Positions 44,678-53,505 are shown, counted from the first letter of the stretch. The stretch: DNA of 64,000 bases from Alphaproteobacteria bacterium (GCA_030041335.1 JASHOB010000003.1:1-64000); one strand, 5' to 3'. The notes: a model not told the origin generated them from the letters alone. Program-made: numbers and translations.

Positions 44678-45360
44678 CCGCGACGACGCTTGTTCAAGGC
44701 GTTACCGAAGATCACAGCTCGGACAACCAAAACACGGCCGCGCGAACCGCTGGCGCGCAGGTGTTCCCGCGAGAAGGCAGCCCGCGATGTCACCCTGCAT
44801 GGCTCAGCGTTGATCGTGTCCTGGCCACGGTTCTGTTCACCGATATCGTCGGTTCGACTGAGATAGCGGCAGCGCTCGGGGACCGGCGCTGGCGATATTT
44901 GCTCGAAGCTCACCACGCTATCGTGCGGCGCAATCTCACCCATTTCCGCGGACGCGAGGTGAAGACCACCGGAGACGGCTTCCTGGCAACCTTCGACGTT
45001 CCGGCGCGCGGCGTGCGCTGCGCCTGCGCTATTGTCGACGAGATCAGACCGTTGGGGATCGAAATCCGTGCCGGGCTTCATACCGGCGAGTGCGAGATCA
45101 TCGGCGACGACGTCAATGGCATTGCTGTTCATACAGGCGCGCGGGTCGCTGCGCTCGCTGGATCGGGCGAAATTCTAGTGTCGGGGACGGTGAAGGACCT
45201 GGTGGCCGGCTCGGGTTTGCGCTTTAGCGACCGCGGCATCCAGAACTTGAAAGGGATCCCGGGCGAGTGGCGCATCTTCGCCGCGCAGCGAGAAGAGCGG
45301 GATGCAGGACTGTTGTTAGAAGTCGGCGGGGCCGACACCGACGCGCAGGGGCCCAGTTGA
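44671..45360 (+). CDS. Class III adenylate/guanylate cyclase domain protein
   Basis: A 229-residue protein whose main part is a class III cyclase catalytic domain: VLATVLFTDIVGSTEIAAAL provides the first metal Asp, KTTGDGFLATFD the second, and GLHTGECEIIGDDVNGIAV the core. In related bacterial proteins the same domain follows an alpha/beta hydrolase domain; here only about 48 unrelated residues precede it. ATG 44671 follows GAGG and overlaps the methyltransferase stop. The product would be cAMP or cGMP, which could feed the CRP-type site seen at 19180, but that link is speculation. Confidence 0.8.
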   Translation: MLTATTLVQGVTEDHSSDNQNTAARTAGAQVFPREGSPRCHPAWLSVDRVLATVLFTDIVGSTEIAAALGDRRWRYLLEAHHAIVRRNLTHFRGREVKTTGDGFLATFDVPARGVRCACAIVDEIRPLGIEIRAGLHTGECEIIGDDVNGIAVHTGARVAALAGSGEILVSGTVKDLVAGSGLRFSDRGIQNLKGIPGEWRIFAAQREERDAGLLLEVGGADTDAQGPS

Positions 45361-45627
45361 GACGCCAATGCTCCTTCTCAGCTCGAAATCTGGCGAGTGG
45401 CGTGCGCGGCACAAGTTTGTCCAGAACTTACCTAAGACTGGACCTTTCACTTCTACGAAGACGGGAGGCGCGCCACATGACGATAAAGAAGCCGAACCCT
45501 CCGCCCGCGTGAGAGAGTGGCGACACCTTCAGCCGCCGCAGAAAGTCTCGCAGGAAGGCGCGGCTGCGCCGGGGGCCCCGGCGCCTGATGCGATCTGTGC
45601 AGTGCCCGCGAGGATAGGAGATGCGTC

Positions 45628-46017
45628 ATGACTAAGTTCGTGAAGACAGCGAGACTTGCCGGCATCATGGTCGCTCTTTTGGCAAGTATGGCGCTCGAGT
45701 TCCGTGCGGCCCGACCCGAGAACGGCGTGCGCGAGGGGCAGGCCGTGGCGACCGAGCTCGGCGCGAACGTGTCGGCGACAACCTACTGGTTCGCTGAGTC
45801 CGACGGTTGGCATGTGGTGACCACGATGGACATCGTCGTCGGGATGGAAGGTGTCGACGAGAGGCACGCCGTTGCGCGCTTTTCTGCGGTGCTTTGGCCG
45901 GGCCAGGCGCAGTTGATCTCTGTTCCTTATCCTCTCGGCGAGCATCAGCAGGTGCTGCGGATCCGTCGACTTGGGGACCGGATCGAAATTGCGCGGGTCC
46001 CTGGCTCGTCAGTCTAG
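45628..46017 (+). CDS. Secreted hypothetical protein, 129 aa
   Basis: An N-terminal hydrophobic segment (ARLAGIMVALLASMALEF) indicates a signal peptide or anchor. The mature part contains TTYWFAESDGWHVVTTMDIV and then a Pro/Gly-containing strand region, with no Cys. I do not recognise it. The start ATG follows GATAGGAGATG. It stands alone after a 267-base gap behind the cyclase gene. Confidence 0.6.
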   Translation: MTKFVKTARLAGIMVALLASMALEFRAARPENGVREGQAVATELGANVSATTYWFAESDGWHVVTTMDIVVGMEGVDERHAVARFSAVLWPGQAQLISVPYPLGEHQQVLRIRRLGDRIEIARVPGSSV

Positions 46018-46119
46018 CTTCTGCGATTTGTCAGGGAGCCGACGATCCTTTTGTACAAAGGCGCTCTCATGAACGATCCCCTTGACTTCGTCATCGAAGC
46101 GCCGTGGCGGCATTGACCG

Positions 46120-46312
46120 CTGGAACGACGAAGAACGGGCGATCAGCGTTGCTAAGCTGAACCCGCCCGTGCACCTTGCGCCGCAAGACGATCAGCTGCT
46201 GCCTCAGAACTACATTCTCGGCTTCAAGCCGGCTCCTCGACTTAATGGCGCAGCCAACAGCTTCAGAGCCAGGAGGATTAGCGCAATCACAGCCGCCAAC
46301 GTGATGCGCTTC
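46120..46312 (-). pseudogene. Insertion-sequence transposase N-terminal remnant
   Basis: One frame encodes RITLAAVIALILLALKLLAA, then after a shift near 46243 another gives RSRLEAENVVLRQQLIVLRR, followed by KVHGRVQLSNADRPFFV. This is the conserved start of a DDE transposase common in Bradyrhizobium. The catalytic part is missing. The flanking bases from 46018 to 46556 hold only further debris; a minus frame (ADNDIQGITILAAGTPIEFT) downstream of the GntR gene may be another fragment. Confidence 0.6.
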
Positions 46313-46556
46313 TCTCACCGGTTCAATACGGATGGGTTTTTCGGTACACACATGATAGTCGCCAGGTTTGCTTGGTCGGAGCTCGCCTGTCCTCAGATAC
46401 GCGGGGGATCGCCAACGCCGGCTTCGTCAACTCAGTGAACTCAATGGGAGTGCCGGCGGCGAGGATCGTAATACCTTGGATGTCGTTATCAGCAAGCTCG
46501 ATTTCACCAGCATGGAAGCGGCTGGACTTGGATCTCGAGCGGACGAGCTCTGCCCG

Positions 46557-47294
46557 TCACCTTCGCATCGAGGCCTTTGCGCGTCGGGCAAGGCGTGTCA
46601 CAAACCGGATGAGATCGCCACGATAGTGCAGCCGCTCGTAATCGACTGGCCGGTTGCCGGTGGTGTAGGACGTGCGCTCGATCAGGAATATCGGGCTGCC
46701 GGCCAGCACTTGGAGCGCGTGGGCAGTAACAGGGTCCGCCGCCGCCGCTTCCAACTGGTATTCAGCTTCGACCAGAGGCGTACCATACTTGTCCTCCAGC
46801 AACGCGAAGACCGGCTCGGCCTCGAGATCGTCCCCCACAACCTTCTCCCCTAGGTCGCGAGGCAAGTATGTCTCGTCAAAAGACATCGCCACACCGTCGG
46901 CCAAGCGAACCCGTTGAATCCTGACCACCAACGTCCCGGGTTCCAATGCGAGGTGGTGAGCGACCGACTCATCCGCTGCGACGATGCGTTTATCGTGCAG
47001 ACGGGCGGTCGGGGTTCGCCCCAAAGCTTGCATGTCCTCAACAAAACCGGTCAATTCGGTCAGTTCCTGGGTGATCTTGGGTTGGGTGACGAAAGTGCCC
47101 TTGCCCCTACGGACCTCGACGAGGCCGCGCTCGACCAAATTCTGAATCGCCTTCCGTACGGTCGTACGACTGACTTTGAAGCGTTGTACTAAGCCGTCTT
47201 CCGACGGCAATTGGGTCTCTGGGGGCAAGCTGCCGTCAGCGATATTGCCGGCTAGAACTGACTCGACTCCCTGGTAGAGGGGAAAGCGCGACAT
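46557..47294 (-). CDS. GntR family regulator, HutC/UTRA type
   Basis: A 245-residue regulator. The winged helix at residues 8-75 reads QLPSEDGLVQRFKVSRTTVR and KAIQNLVERGLVEVRRGKGT. The UTRA ligand domain follows, with RIQRVRLADGVAMSFDETYL and IERTSYTTGNRPVDYERLHY. Only GTG 47297 or ATG 47294 can start it, because a stop lies just upstream. The start region overlaps three GACATC repeats and a palindrome, suggesting that the protein represses itself. The divergent DoxX gene may share the control. Confidence 0.88.
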   Translation of the reverse strand: MSRFPLYQGVESVLAGNIADGSLPPETQLPSEDGLVQRFKVSRTTVRKAIQNLVERGLVEVRRGKGTFVTQPKITQELTELTGFVEDMQALGRTPTARLHDKRIVAADESVAHHLALEPGTLVVRIQRVRLADGVAMSFDETYLPRDLGEKVVGDDLEAEPVFALLEDKYGTPLVEAEYQLEAAAADPVTAHALQVLAGSPIFLIERTSYTTGNRPVDYERLHYRGDLIRFVTRLARRAKASMRR

Positions 47295-47319
47295 CACGAC
47301 ATCGTGACATCATTATGTC
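47290..47319. promoter_or_regulatory. GntR operator: three 8-bp repeats and a palindrome
   Basis: GACATCAC, GACATCGT and GACATCAT follow each other without gaps at 47290-47313, and GACAT-CATT-ATGTC at 47306-47319 is a perfect palindrome. The array covers the start codon of the GntR gene. HutC-type regulators bind such GT-AC palindromes. Confidence 0.6.
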
Positions 47320-47451
47320 TTGCCGTCAAGGGCTGCAGTTCTAATTTCCCCATAAGGTGCGATGCTCAAACCGCCGACCGTCATCGAATGCGATGCTGGC
47401 CGTCCGCTGGATCATCGGAGCCGGTTAGCTCGGCACATATAGAGTAGTGTG

Positions 47452-48051
47452 ATGAAAACTCAATTCTACCGACCAGTCTCCGGTGGACCTACGTCAAGCT
47501 ACACCGGGAAACCGTCGCCAAGTTGGCACGACCTCCTCGTCGTTCTGATCAGCAGATCCCCGATCGCCCGTTGGGCTCCGATGCCGCTGCGTCTGATCGT
47601 CGGGTTCGGCTTCATGCAGCATGGCTTCGCAAAACTGGCGCGGGGCCCGGAGGCGTTCCCCGCGATTTTGCAGGCGCTTGACGTCCCCGCGCCCCATCTC
47701 ATGGGATGGCTCACGATCCTGGTTGAGATAGTTGGCGGCCTAGCTGTCCTCCTCGGTGCGATGGTGCCTCTGGCCAGCATACCGATGGCGGCGGTACTGC
47801 TGGTCGCCGCGATTACCGTGCATCTTCCCTACGGGTTCAGCTCAATCAAGCTCCAGGCCGTGACGGCGGCGGGCGCGCAGTTCGGGCCGCCGGGCTTTGA
47901 AACAGACCTCCTTTACCTCGCCTGCCTTGCGGCCCTCGCCTTGGGGGGCTCAGGACCATTGGCGATCGATGGCTTTCTGGCAAAGCGGAGAGAGGTCACG
48001 CGTCCTTTGTCGCATGCCGAACCATCTGCCGGCGGCCACGGAGCCGGGTGA
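47452..48051 (+). CDS. DoxX family membrane protein with N-terminal extension
   Basis: A 199-residue DoxX protein. Its first segment reads PLRLIVGFGFMQHGFAKLAR, followed by GWLTILVEIVGGLAVLLGAM and two more hydrophobic stretches. An extra 40-residue polar N-terminus is unusual for the family. The C-terminus is soluble and ends HAEPSAGGHGAG. It is divergent to the GntR gene with 155 bases between, and may be its target. Role likely in the envelope redox balance, by family only. Confidence 0.8.
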   Translation: MKTQFYRPVSGGPTSSYTGKPSPSWHDLLVVLISRSPIARWAPMPLRLIVGFGFMQHGFAKLARGPEAFPAILQALDVPAPHLMGWLTILVEIVGGLAVLLGAMVPLASIPMAAVLLVAAITVHLPYGFSSIKLQAVTAAGAQFGPPGFETDLLYLACLAALALGGSGPLAIDGFLAKRREVTRPLSHAEPSAGGHGAG

Positions 48052-48103
48052 GGTGATCGATCCACTGCCCGGTAGATGTAAAGCCAAATCACAGGGGGCA
48101 AAC

Positions 48104-48345
48104 ATGAACCCCGACCGCGGCTCTTGGCGGCTCAGCCTGTCGCTCGGTGCCCACGCACCGCTGGGGATGGCCAGCGCCATGTTTATTGCACTGGCCGCGA
48201 CGCGTTCCGGCTTGGCGCTGCTGTCTGCAATAAGCGGTTCGGCTTCGCCGTCCTGGCGGCACCGCTCTTTCTCTTGTTTCTCGACCCGGCGCGGGCAGTT
48301 CAGCTCGTTATCATCTTCTCGACGGCGCTAATGGAGGACATATGA
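48104..48345 (+). pseudogene. TauE/SafE (TSUP) permease N-terminal remnant
   Basis: After a degraded N-terminus, one frame gives FGFAVLAAPLFLLFLDPARA and VQLVIIFSTALMEDI, the first transmembrane region of a TauE/SafE anion exporter. The frame then stops at 48345, just inside the next gene. The leading 40 codons are in another frame. Roughly four fifths of the gene is missing. Confidence 0.5.
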
Positions 48346-48725
48346 CGACGATAAGGCCTATTTATTCGATATTGATCGTTGGTGTGTGCGCCTTGGGTAG
48401 CGCGGTCTTCCAATCGGTGCCCGGCGCCGAGAGTCTGACGATAAACGACGCCTGTGCCGCGATCGGCCTTGCTCCCGGCGAAGCTCCTTTCACCCGGTGC
48501 GTTCAAAGTTTGGAGCGGTCAGTCTCGATGCCGGAGTCACCTCTGCCAGAATCAAGGAGAGGGGCCAACGTTGCGGTCGGGAGTGGTGAGACACGAATTG
48601 GCCATCGTTCCGAGTATGCCTGCCGAGTGATCGGGCTCAATCCAACAACCGCGACCTACTCATATTGTGTCGGGAACTTGCGCCAGACTCTCTTCGAGAC
48701 GAGGATCCCGGGCTTTCAGAATTGA
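48342..48725 (+). CDS. Secreted protein with two Cys-x-x-IGL repeats
   Basis: A signal peptide (YSILIVGVCALGSAVFQSVPGA) precedes a 100-residue mature part. Two units repeat: ACAAIGLAPGEAPFTRCVQS and ACRVIGLNPTTATYSYCVGN. Each has a Cys pair 16 residues apart, so each probably folds as a small disulfide-linked hairpin. Similar repeat proteins of unknown role occur in rhizobia. ATG 48342 follows GGAGG. Four cysteines suggest a periplasmic redox-stable fold. Confidence 0.65.
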   Translation: MTTIRPIYSILIVGVCALGSAVFQSVPGAESLTINDACAAIGLAPGEAPFTRCVQSLERSVSMPESPLPESRRGANVAVGSGETRIGHRSEYACRVIGLNPTTATYSYCVGNLRQTLFETRIPGFQN

Positions 48726-49186
48726 TGCGCTAATAGAATCTCGATGCAATCGAGCGCTAGGGTCAAGTAGGCCCTTTTATTCGTTGACCAATCGAACCCC
48801 TCCGATTTCGATAAAAGTGTAACGAGACGCGGAGCGGAAGGGAAAAGTAAGTGACTACGGTAGCGGAGTTCGAAGTCGTGACCAGGGTCGGTCCTGGAAC
48901 GACGCTCGACAATCAATCGCGCGGCCATTCCCTCGAGCATGCCCCGCAATTCGATGGCATCGGAGGCGTCCTTTTGGCTGAAGGCTTGTATGAAGTAGCC
49001 GCGCGTCTCTGACGGCGTGAGCAGGCCTCCACCCGCCAAGACCGGGAGCGCTACACGAATCGGCGAGCGCGACATGGCAAGGCGCTCCGTTAACCCTTCC
49101 TCGGTGATTCGTTGGCCAGGAGCGAGCTCGCCGCGAAGGATCATCTCGCGAATTTGAAAGATCGCCTGGTTCACAAAGGTTGTCAT
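48716..49186 (-). pseudogene. GntR family (FCD type) regulator, truncated
   Basis: From ATG 49186 the frame gives the winged helix: MTTFVNQAIFQIREMILRGE, GQRITEEGLTERLAMSRSPI, then ETRGYFIQAFSQKDASDAIE and LRGMLEGMAARLI, the start of the FCD domain. After about 100 residues the pattern is lost (TDPGHDFELRYRSHLLFP). The metal-binding helices of FCD are missing. The frame continues upstream of 49186 only across the divergent binding-protein relic. Confidence 0.65.
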
Positions 49187-49204
49187 GATTTTCCGATCCA
49201 ATTG

Positions 49205-49892
49205 GGATCCAAAAGTGCCCGATGGTCTTGTTGGCAACCGGACTTTATTTCCTCGGTAATGGCTACGGCGGCCCGCGCTGACGCCATCCGGATTGGCGTT
49301 ATCGGTTCGTTCTGCGGTCCATATGCTATTTTCGGATCCAATGAGAAACCGGGGATCCAGCTGGCGCTCGCCGAAATAGGTGGGGAGGTCGATGGCCACC
49401 AGGTCAGCGTCATTTACTGCCATGTCGGTGGTAACAACCCAGCCCGCGCCAAGATACTGGCTTAGGAGTTGATCGTCCGGGACAACGTTCATTCCGGCGG
49501 GGCTCGAGTTTACTCCCACAGTGCTCGCCGTTGCCAATCTGATCAGCCAGGCGAGGATTCCGCTTGTGATCTTCAACCCGGCCACATCATTCGTGACCCC
49601 TAAATCGGCCTTCTTCGTGAGGGCGGGGTTCACGGAATGGGAATTGGCGGTTCCGAGCGCGCAGTACGCCATGCGAAACGGCTGCAAAAACGTAGTGTTT
49701 ATAGCAGCCAACTACGCACCCGGGCAGGACACCTTCGATGCGTTTAAGTACGGGGTCGAGTCGAGGGGGAGGGGCGGCAAAATCGTCGACAGGATACCGG
49801 TCCCGCGGCAGATGACAAGCAGTCGAAGCAGTGCAGCTATCGAACCGAACTATCCGACCATTTTAAATGCCTCTGCAAGTGAAACGGATTGA
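49205..49892 (+). pseudogene. Branched-chain amino-acid-type ABC binding protein, broken
   Basis: The first part reads ATAARADAIRIGVIGSFCGP and GIQLALAEIGGEVDGHQVSV up to a stop at 49465 (LA-stop-ELIVRDN). After a frameshift the protein resumes as GLEFTPTVLAVANLISQARI, then PATSFVTPKSAFFVRAGFTE and NGCKNVVFIAANYAPGQDTF. The C-terminal half is missing. It lies divergent to the truncated GntR gene, so a regulator-transporter pair decayed together. Confidence 0.7.
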
Positions 49893-50032
49893 AGTTGCGG
49901 AATGGACACCTCCACGAAATACGCAAAAACAGAGATTCCAGAACCGACGTTCAATGCCACATGCGGTCGCTCGGCCACCTTTAAGTCTAAATGGACCCCC
50001 CGCTCAGCCCGCTTCGCGCGGCCTTGGCCATC

Positions 50033-50809
50033 TCATGCAAGCCCCACCAGCGCTTTTACCCGCGGCCAGGCTTCACGCCCCTTTTCCTCCATAAGCGGAA
50101 GGTATTTCGGATTGAACTGCGCGGCGAGCGCGGCGCGATAGGTCTCGCGCGAGCGCATGCGCTCGTACCAAGCGGCGGTGCGCGGGTTCTTGTCGAGGAA
50201 ACCCAGGAATTTCAGATGATCGAGGCGCGTTATGTATGGGGCGTAGGCGATGTCGGCCAAAGTGAACATCTCGCCGGTCAGCCATGGCCCGCGCTCCAGC
50301 GCCACATTCATATCATTGATCATCTTGTAGAGGCGCTTGATCGCGTCGGAAAAATTCGGATTGTCGGTGCCCTTCTGCAGCAGTGCGAAACGTGCGCGAT
50401 AGCCGGGCCCACGCTGGCGTGTCAGCTCATCGAGCACCTCGGGCGTGTATTGATGATGGAAGGCCACACTCATGCTGACCGTGCCGGTTGCAGGGAATAT
50501 CGAATCGTCGATCTGCTTGGTCCACCAGCGCATTTTGGCGCGTTCCGCAGGATCGACCGGCTTCAGCGGGTGTTTCGGATAGGCGTCGTCGAGATATTCG
50601 TTGATGACGACAGACTCCGTGACCACTACATCGTCATCGACCAGCGTCGGCACTACGCCTTTGGGATTGAGCGTCAAGTACTCGGGCTTTTGCTGATCGC
50701 CGGCGCGTAGGTTGAGATGCTTCGCCTCATGGGCGAGCGCCTTCTCAGCAAGGCAAAGGCGGACCTTTTGCGAGCAGACCGACATGTCGTTGTGATAGAG
50801 CGTCAGCAT
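50033..50809 (-). CDS. Glutathione S-transferase family protein
   Basis: A 258-residue GST. The thioredoxin-like domain starts MLTLYHNDMSVCSQKVRLCL; Ser or Cys near residues 10-12 are the candidate catalytic residues, and the glutathione-binding cis-Pro and Glu-Ser pair are in GVVPTLVDDDVVVTESVVIN. The alpha-helical domain carries the N-capping motif GEMFTLADIAYAPY. An 85-residue long insertion between the domains fits the beta-etherase/dehalogenase-like subgroup. Strong GAGAGGAA ribosome site. Related copies occur at 52155 and 56710. Confidence 0.88.
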   Translation of the reverse strand: MLTLYHNDMSVCSQKVRLCLAEKALAHEAKHLNLRAGDQQKPEYLTLNPKGVVPTLVDDDVVVTESVVINEYLDDAYPKHPLKPVDPAERAKMRWWTKQIDDSIFPATGTVSMSVAFHHQYTPEVLDELTRQRGPGYRARFALLQKGTDNPNFSDAIKRLYKMINDMNVALERGPWLTGEMFTLADIAYAPYITRLDHLKFLGFLDKNPRTAAWYERMRSRETYRAALAAQFNPKYLPLMEEKGREAWPRVKALVGLA

Positions 50810-50943
50810 CGTATTCCTCTCTCCTCGCCGGTTGCGGGATCGACTTGACATGGCGGCCAGGCGCCGCGACGATGGTTACGCATCAGCTCGAAAAGCTGCG
50901 GCGCCACGAATTTACACAGCGTCGCTTGAAACTCGGCCGCGCC

Positions 50944-51516
50944 TTAACCTGCTGCCACCAATCGGCGAGATGTAGCCGCTTCTCGGTCCGGAGCCGAGAG
51001 CTGCTCCGTGTCAAGACGGTGCGCTTGGCAAGCGAGACGCCGTGGCCTGCGACCCAAAGCGTGGTTGCGAGCTATGCCTCCATATCGCCGAGCGAATTGT
51101 CGTAGACCCGCAGCGCCACGTCGCCTCCGGACCCTCGATGCGGCGTCGAATTGTGGCGACGTCGCGCTTTCGACCTCCGCACCGAGCCACTCGGTCCAGG
51201 TCAGCATGGTCAATCGACCGAGCCGCGCGGCGGCATTGAGCGGCGGCTCGGGAAACGCATCGTCAATATATTCGCCGATGACCGTCAATTCGAGGATGCC
51301 ATTCCCGTCATGGACCAGCGTCCGCACGACGCGTTTCGAATGGAGCATCAGGTATTCCGCCGCGAATTGTCCGCTCTTCAAAAGGTCGACTTGCGCGGCC
51401 CAGGGCCAGCCCTTTTCGCCAGGCCGATCCGCGCCTTGGCGGCGTGGACCGAGGTGACACGGCTTGCGCATCTGTTCCTCCCATCTTCGCTGCAACCATG
51501 CGCAACAGTTAATCAT
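50944..51516 (-). pseudogene. Glutathione S-transferase pseudogene
   Basis: The frame shows a damaged GST thioredoxin domain: QVDLLKSGQFAAEYLMLHSK, VVRTLVHDGNGILELTVIGE and YIDDAFPEPPLNAA. The N-terminal active-site segment is scrambled and everything after about residue 115 loses the family pattern and turns Arg/Ala rich. It is a decayed copy beside intact GST genes. Confidence 0.65.
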
Positions 51517-52093
51517 CGAGACAGCGCAGCATTACTCGCTTGACGTCGTGCAAGGCCGTGCGATCGGGCTTCGCTTTGCCGACAAGCCGCAAACCCTGGA
51601 TACTCGCCGTCAGAAACCGCGCCAGCACGGTGGTGTCGGCATCAACCCGTAATTCGCCGCGCGCCCGCGCCGCATCGAGCGCGGCGCGGAAAGAGGCTTC
51701 GTTGCGCTCAAGAGCGCGGCGCACCACGGCCATCGCCTCGCGATCGCCGCGCGCGAGTTCGGCGGCGCAATTGCCGATGAAGCAGCCGCGCCGTCCGTGA
51801 CCGGCGACGATCGCGGTGACGAACTCATCGATGAGCAACGCTAGGGCTTTGCGGATCGGTTTGGCGCTCGCCAGGGTCTCGGCGATCCGGCCGCTGCCGC
51901 GCTCTGCATAGTGCTCCAGCGCGCGCAGCAGCAGCGCGCGCTTGTCGCCGAAAGCGCCATAGACGCTCGAGCGACTGAGCGCCATCGCGTCGCAAAGCTC
52001 GTCGAGGGAGGTTCCCTCGTAGCCTTTCGACCAGAAAACCTCTATCGCGCGCTCGAGCGCGGCGTCGGCATCGAATTGACGAGGGCGGGGCAT
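51509..52093 (-). CDS. TetR family transcriptional regulator
   Basis: A 194-residue regulator with an N-terminal helix-turn-helix: RPRQFDADAALERAIEVFWS, YEGTSLDELCDAMALSRSSV and YGAFGDKRALLLRALEHY. The C-terminal domain (CFIGNCAAELARGDREAMAV) belongs to the TetR_C_16/YjdC-like group, often linked to stress or detoxification genes. It is divergent to a GST gene, with a perfect palindrome in the 61-base gap, so it should repress both. It overlaps the GST pseudogene tail by eight bases. Confidence 0.9.
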   Translation of the reverse strand: MPRPRQFDADAALERAIEVFWSKGYEGTSLDELCDAMALSRSSVYGAFGDKRALLLRALEHYAERGSGRIAETLASAKPIRKALALLIDEFVTAIVAGHGRRGCFIGNCAAELARGDREAMAVVRRALERNEASFRAALDAARARGELRVDADTTVLARFLTASIQGLRLVGKAKPDRTALHDVKRVMLRCLDD

Positions 52094-52119
52094 GTTTCAA
52101 CTGTACCGCTGCCGTATTA

Positions 52120-52135
52120 TGGACTAGATAGTCCA
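52120..52135. promoter_or_regulatory. TetR operator palindrome
   Basis: TGGACTA-GA-TAGTCCA is a perfect inverted repeat in the gap between the TetR gene and the divergent GST gene, typical of TetR binding sites. It lies 27 bases before the TetR start and 20 before the GST start. Confidence 0.75.
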
Positions 52136-52154
52136 AAATAACACGGAGAATGCC

Positions 52155-52889
52155 ATGGCTGACAAGCTCGAGCTCTATCACGCTGGCCTCAGCAGCTGCT
52201 CGAAGAAATCACGGCTCTGCCTCAAGGAGAAGGGCCTGCCCTACAGGAGCCATTTCGTGGCCTTAAACAAGTTCGAGCATCACGATCCCGCTTATCTGAA
52301 GCTCAACCCCAATGGCCTGGTGCCGACGCTGGTTCATAACGGCACGGTGATCATCGAATCCGGCGTAATCAACGAATATCTCGACGAAGTCTTTCCTGAG
52401 AAGCCGCTGCGGCCGTCGGATCCGGTGGCGCGCGCTGGCATGCGCGTCTTCTGCAAAATGGCCGATGAGTACGGGCTGCCGGCGACACGCATCCCAACTT
52501 GGACCCGCACCAAACAGGCGCAGCTCAAGGAGATGAGCGCGGCCGAGTTCGACAAGGTCGTCGCCGAGACGCCGCTGGTCGACCATCGCCTGAAGCTTCA
52601 AGCATTGAAGGGCGAGGGCTTCACCAAGAAGGAATTCGACGAGGCCTATGGCAAGATGGATTACATCTTTGCTCGCTGTGAGACGGCGCTGTTAAACGGG
52701 CCGTGGCTCGCGGGCGAGATGTACACCCTCGCCGATATCGCAATCCTGCCCTACATCTTCGCCTTCAGTGAAGTCCGTCCCGAGTTGATGCAAGGCCATA
52801 CTCGCACGGCCGATTGGTACGCGCGCATCATGGCGCGGCCCGCAGTCAAGGCGACCTACGAGCCGTCGGCCGAGACCGCCGCGGCTTAA
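52155..52889 (+). CDS. Glutathione S-transferase family protein
   Basis: A 244-residue GST of the same type as the copy at 50033-50809. The N-terminus LELYHAGLSSCSKKSRLCLK carries Ser/Cys candidates, GLVPTLVHNGTVIIESGVIN binds glutathione and GEMYTLADIAILPYIFAF is the helical-domain motif. The gene is divergent to the TetR regulator with the palindrome between, suggesting induction by a toxic or aromatic compound. GGAGAATGCC precedes the ATG. A terminator hairpin follows. Confidence 0.9.
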   Translation: MADKLELYHAGLSSCSKKSRLCLKEKGLPYRSHFVALNKFEHHDPAYLKLNPNGLVPTLVHNGTVIIESGVINEYLDEVFPEKPLRPSDPVARAGMRVFCKMADEYGLPATRIPTWTRTKQAQLKEMSAAEFDKVVAETPLVDHRLKLQALKGEGFTKKEFDEAYGKMDYIFARCETALLNGPWLAGEMYTLADIAILPYIFAFSEVRPELMQGHTRTADWYARIMARPAVKATYEPSAETAAA

Positions 52890-52898
52890 TCCGCGCCG

Positions 52899-52921
52899 GC
52901 TAATTTTCGCCGGCACTTTTC
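52899..52921 (+). terminator. Possible terminator after GST gene
   Basis: GCCGGC-TAATTTTC-GCCGGC can form a 6-bp GC stem and is followed by ACTTTTC, a short T-run. The remaining bases to 53262 hold no supported gene. Confidence 0.45.
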
Positions 52922-53262
52922 GGCCTGCCCCGTGTTTGGCTGCTTTGACCTGTTACTAGAGCACTACCTCCCAGAGCGACGCGCGGTGACCCTCAATTTC
53001 ATAGGTGGGGGCGCTGCCTCAGAGCCCTAATGTGTCGCCCAGCCGAGCGGCGTCGACAGCCGTCCTTCAAGCTGCAATTCGGCGGGAAGTGGATCTCAAT
53101 GTCGAGAGCGCTATTCTCCGACATCTTGCTGCGATCTTGCCACGACAATTGCCCTCAAATAACCACGACTCAATACTGCGCTGACGGCCGATCCCACGCC
53201 CTGGTAACTCTTGCACTGCTTTCGAGCCCGCTCTTGGACGTGAAGCAGCGTTCACGGCCTGA

Positions 53263-53505
53263 TCAGGCGGAGTAATACAGGAGCAGCATCGACGCATGGT
53301 CAGCGGAAGGCGCGAAGCGGTCATGGTTGGGCAATGTAGGAGGTCTCGGATCGAAGCTGACCCACTCTGCCAGAAACCGCAACCAACGGGCATCATCCCC
53401 AGTGACGTGTTCCTGGTGCGCCTTCGCCCGCCGGGTTGCATCGATTGCCGAGGTCCGGATTGTGTCGACGCATGGGCGGTTGAGTTCCCTGCCGTTCATG
53501 CACAT
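53263..53505 (-). CDS. Hypothetical protein, 80 aa
   Basis: The frame starts at ATG 53505 inside the last codons of the glycosidase gene, a 10-base overlap. It encodes RTSAIDATRRAKAHQEHVTG followed by DDARWLRFLAEWVSFDP, a composition that looks coding. No known domain. Co-translation with the glycosidase is likely if the gene is real. Confidence 0.4.
   Translation of the reverse strand: MCMNGRELNRPCVDTIRTSAIDATRRAKAHQEHVTGDDARWLRFLAEWVSFDPRPPTLPNHDRFAPSADHASMLLLYYSA

Noticed and set aside
45477-45512. An 11-codon plus-strand frame with GGGAGG upstream
   Set aside because: Too short to support, and it shows no similarity to a known leader peptide.
48716-49711. A single 331-residue minus-strand gene
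   Set aside because: Only the middle encodes a GntR domain; the N-terminal part is antisense to the binding-protein relic, so it is a chance fusion.
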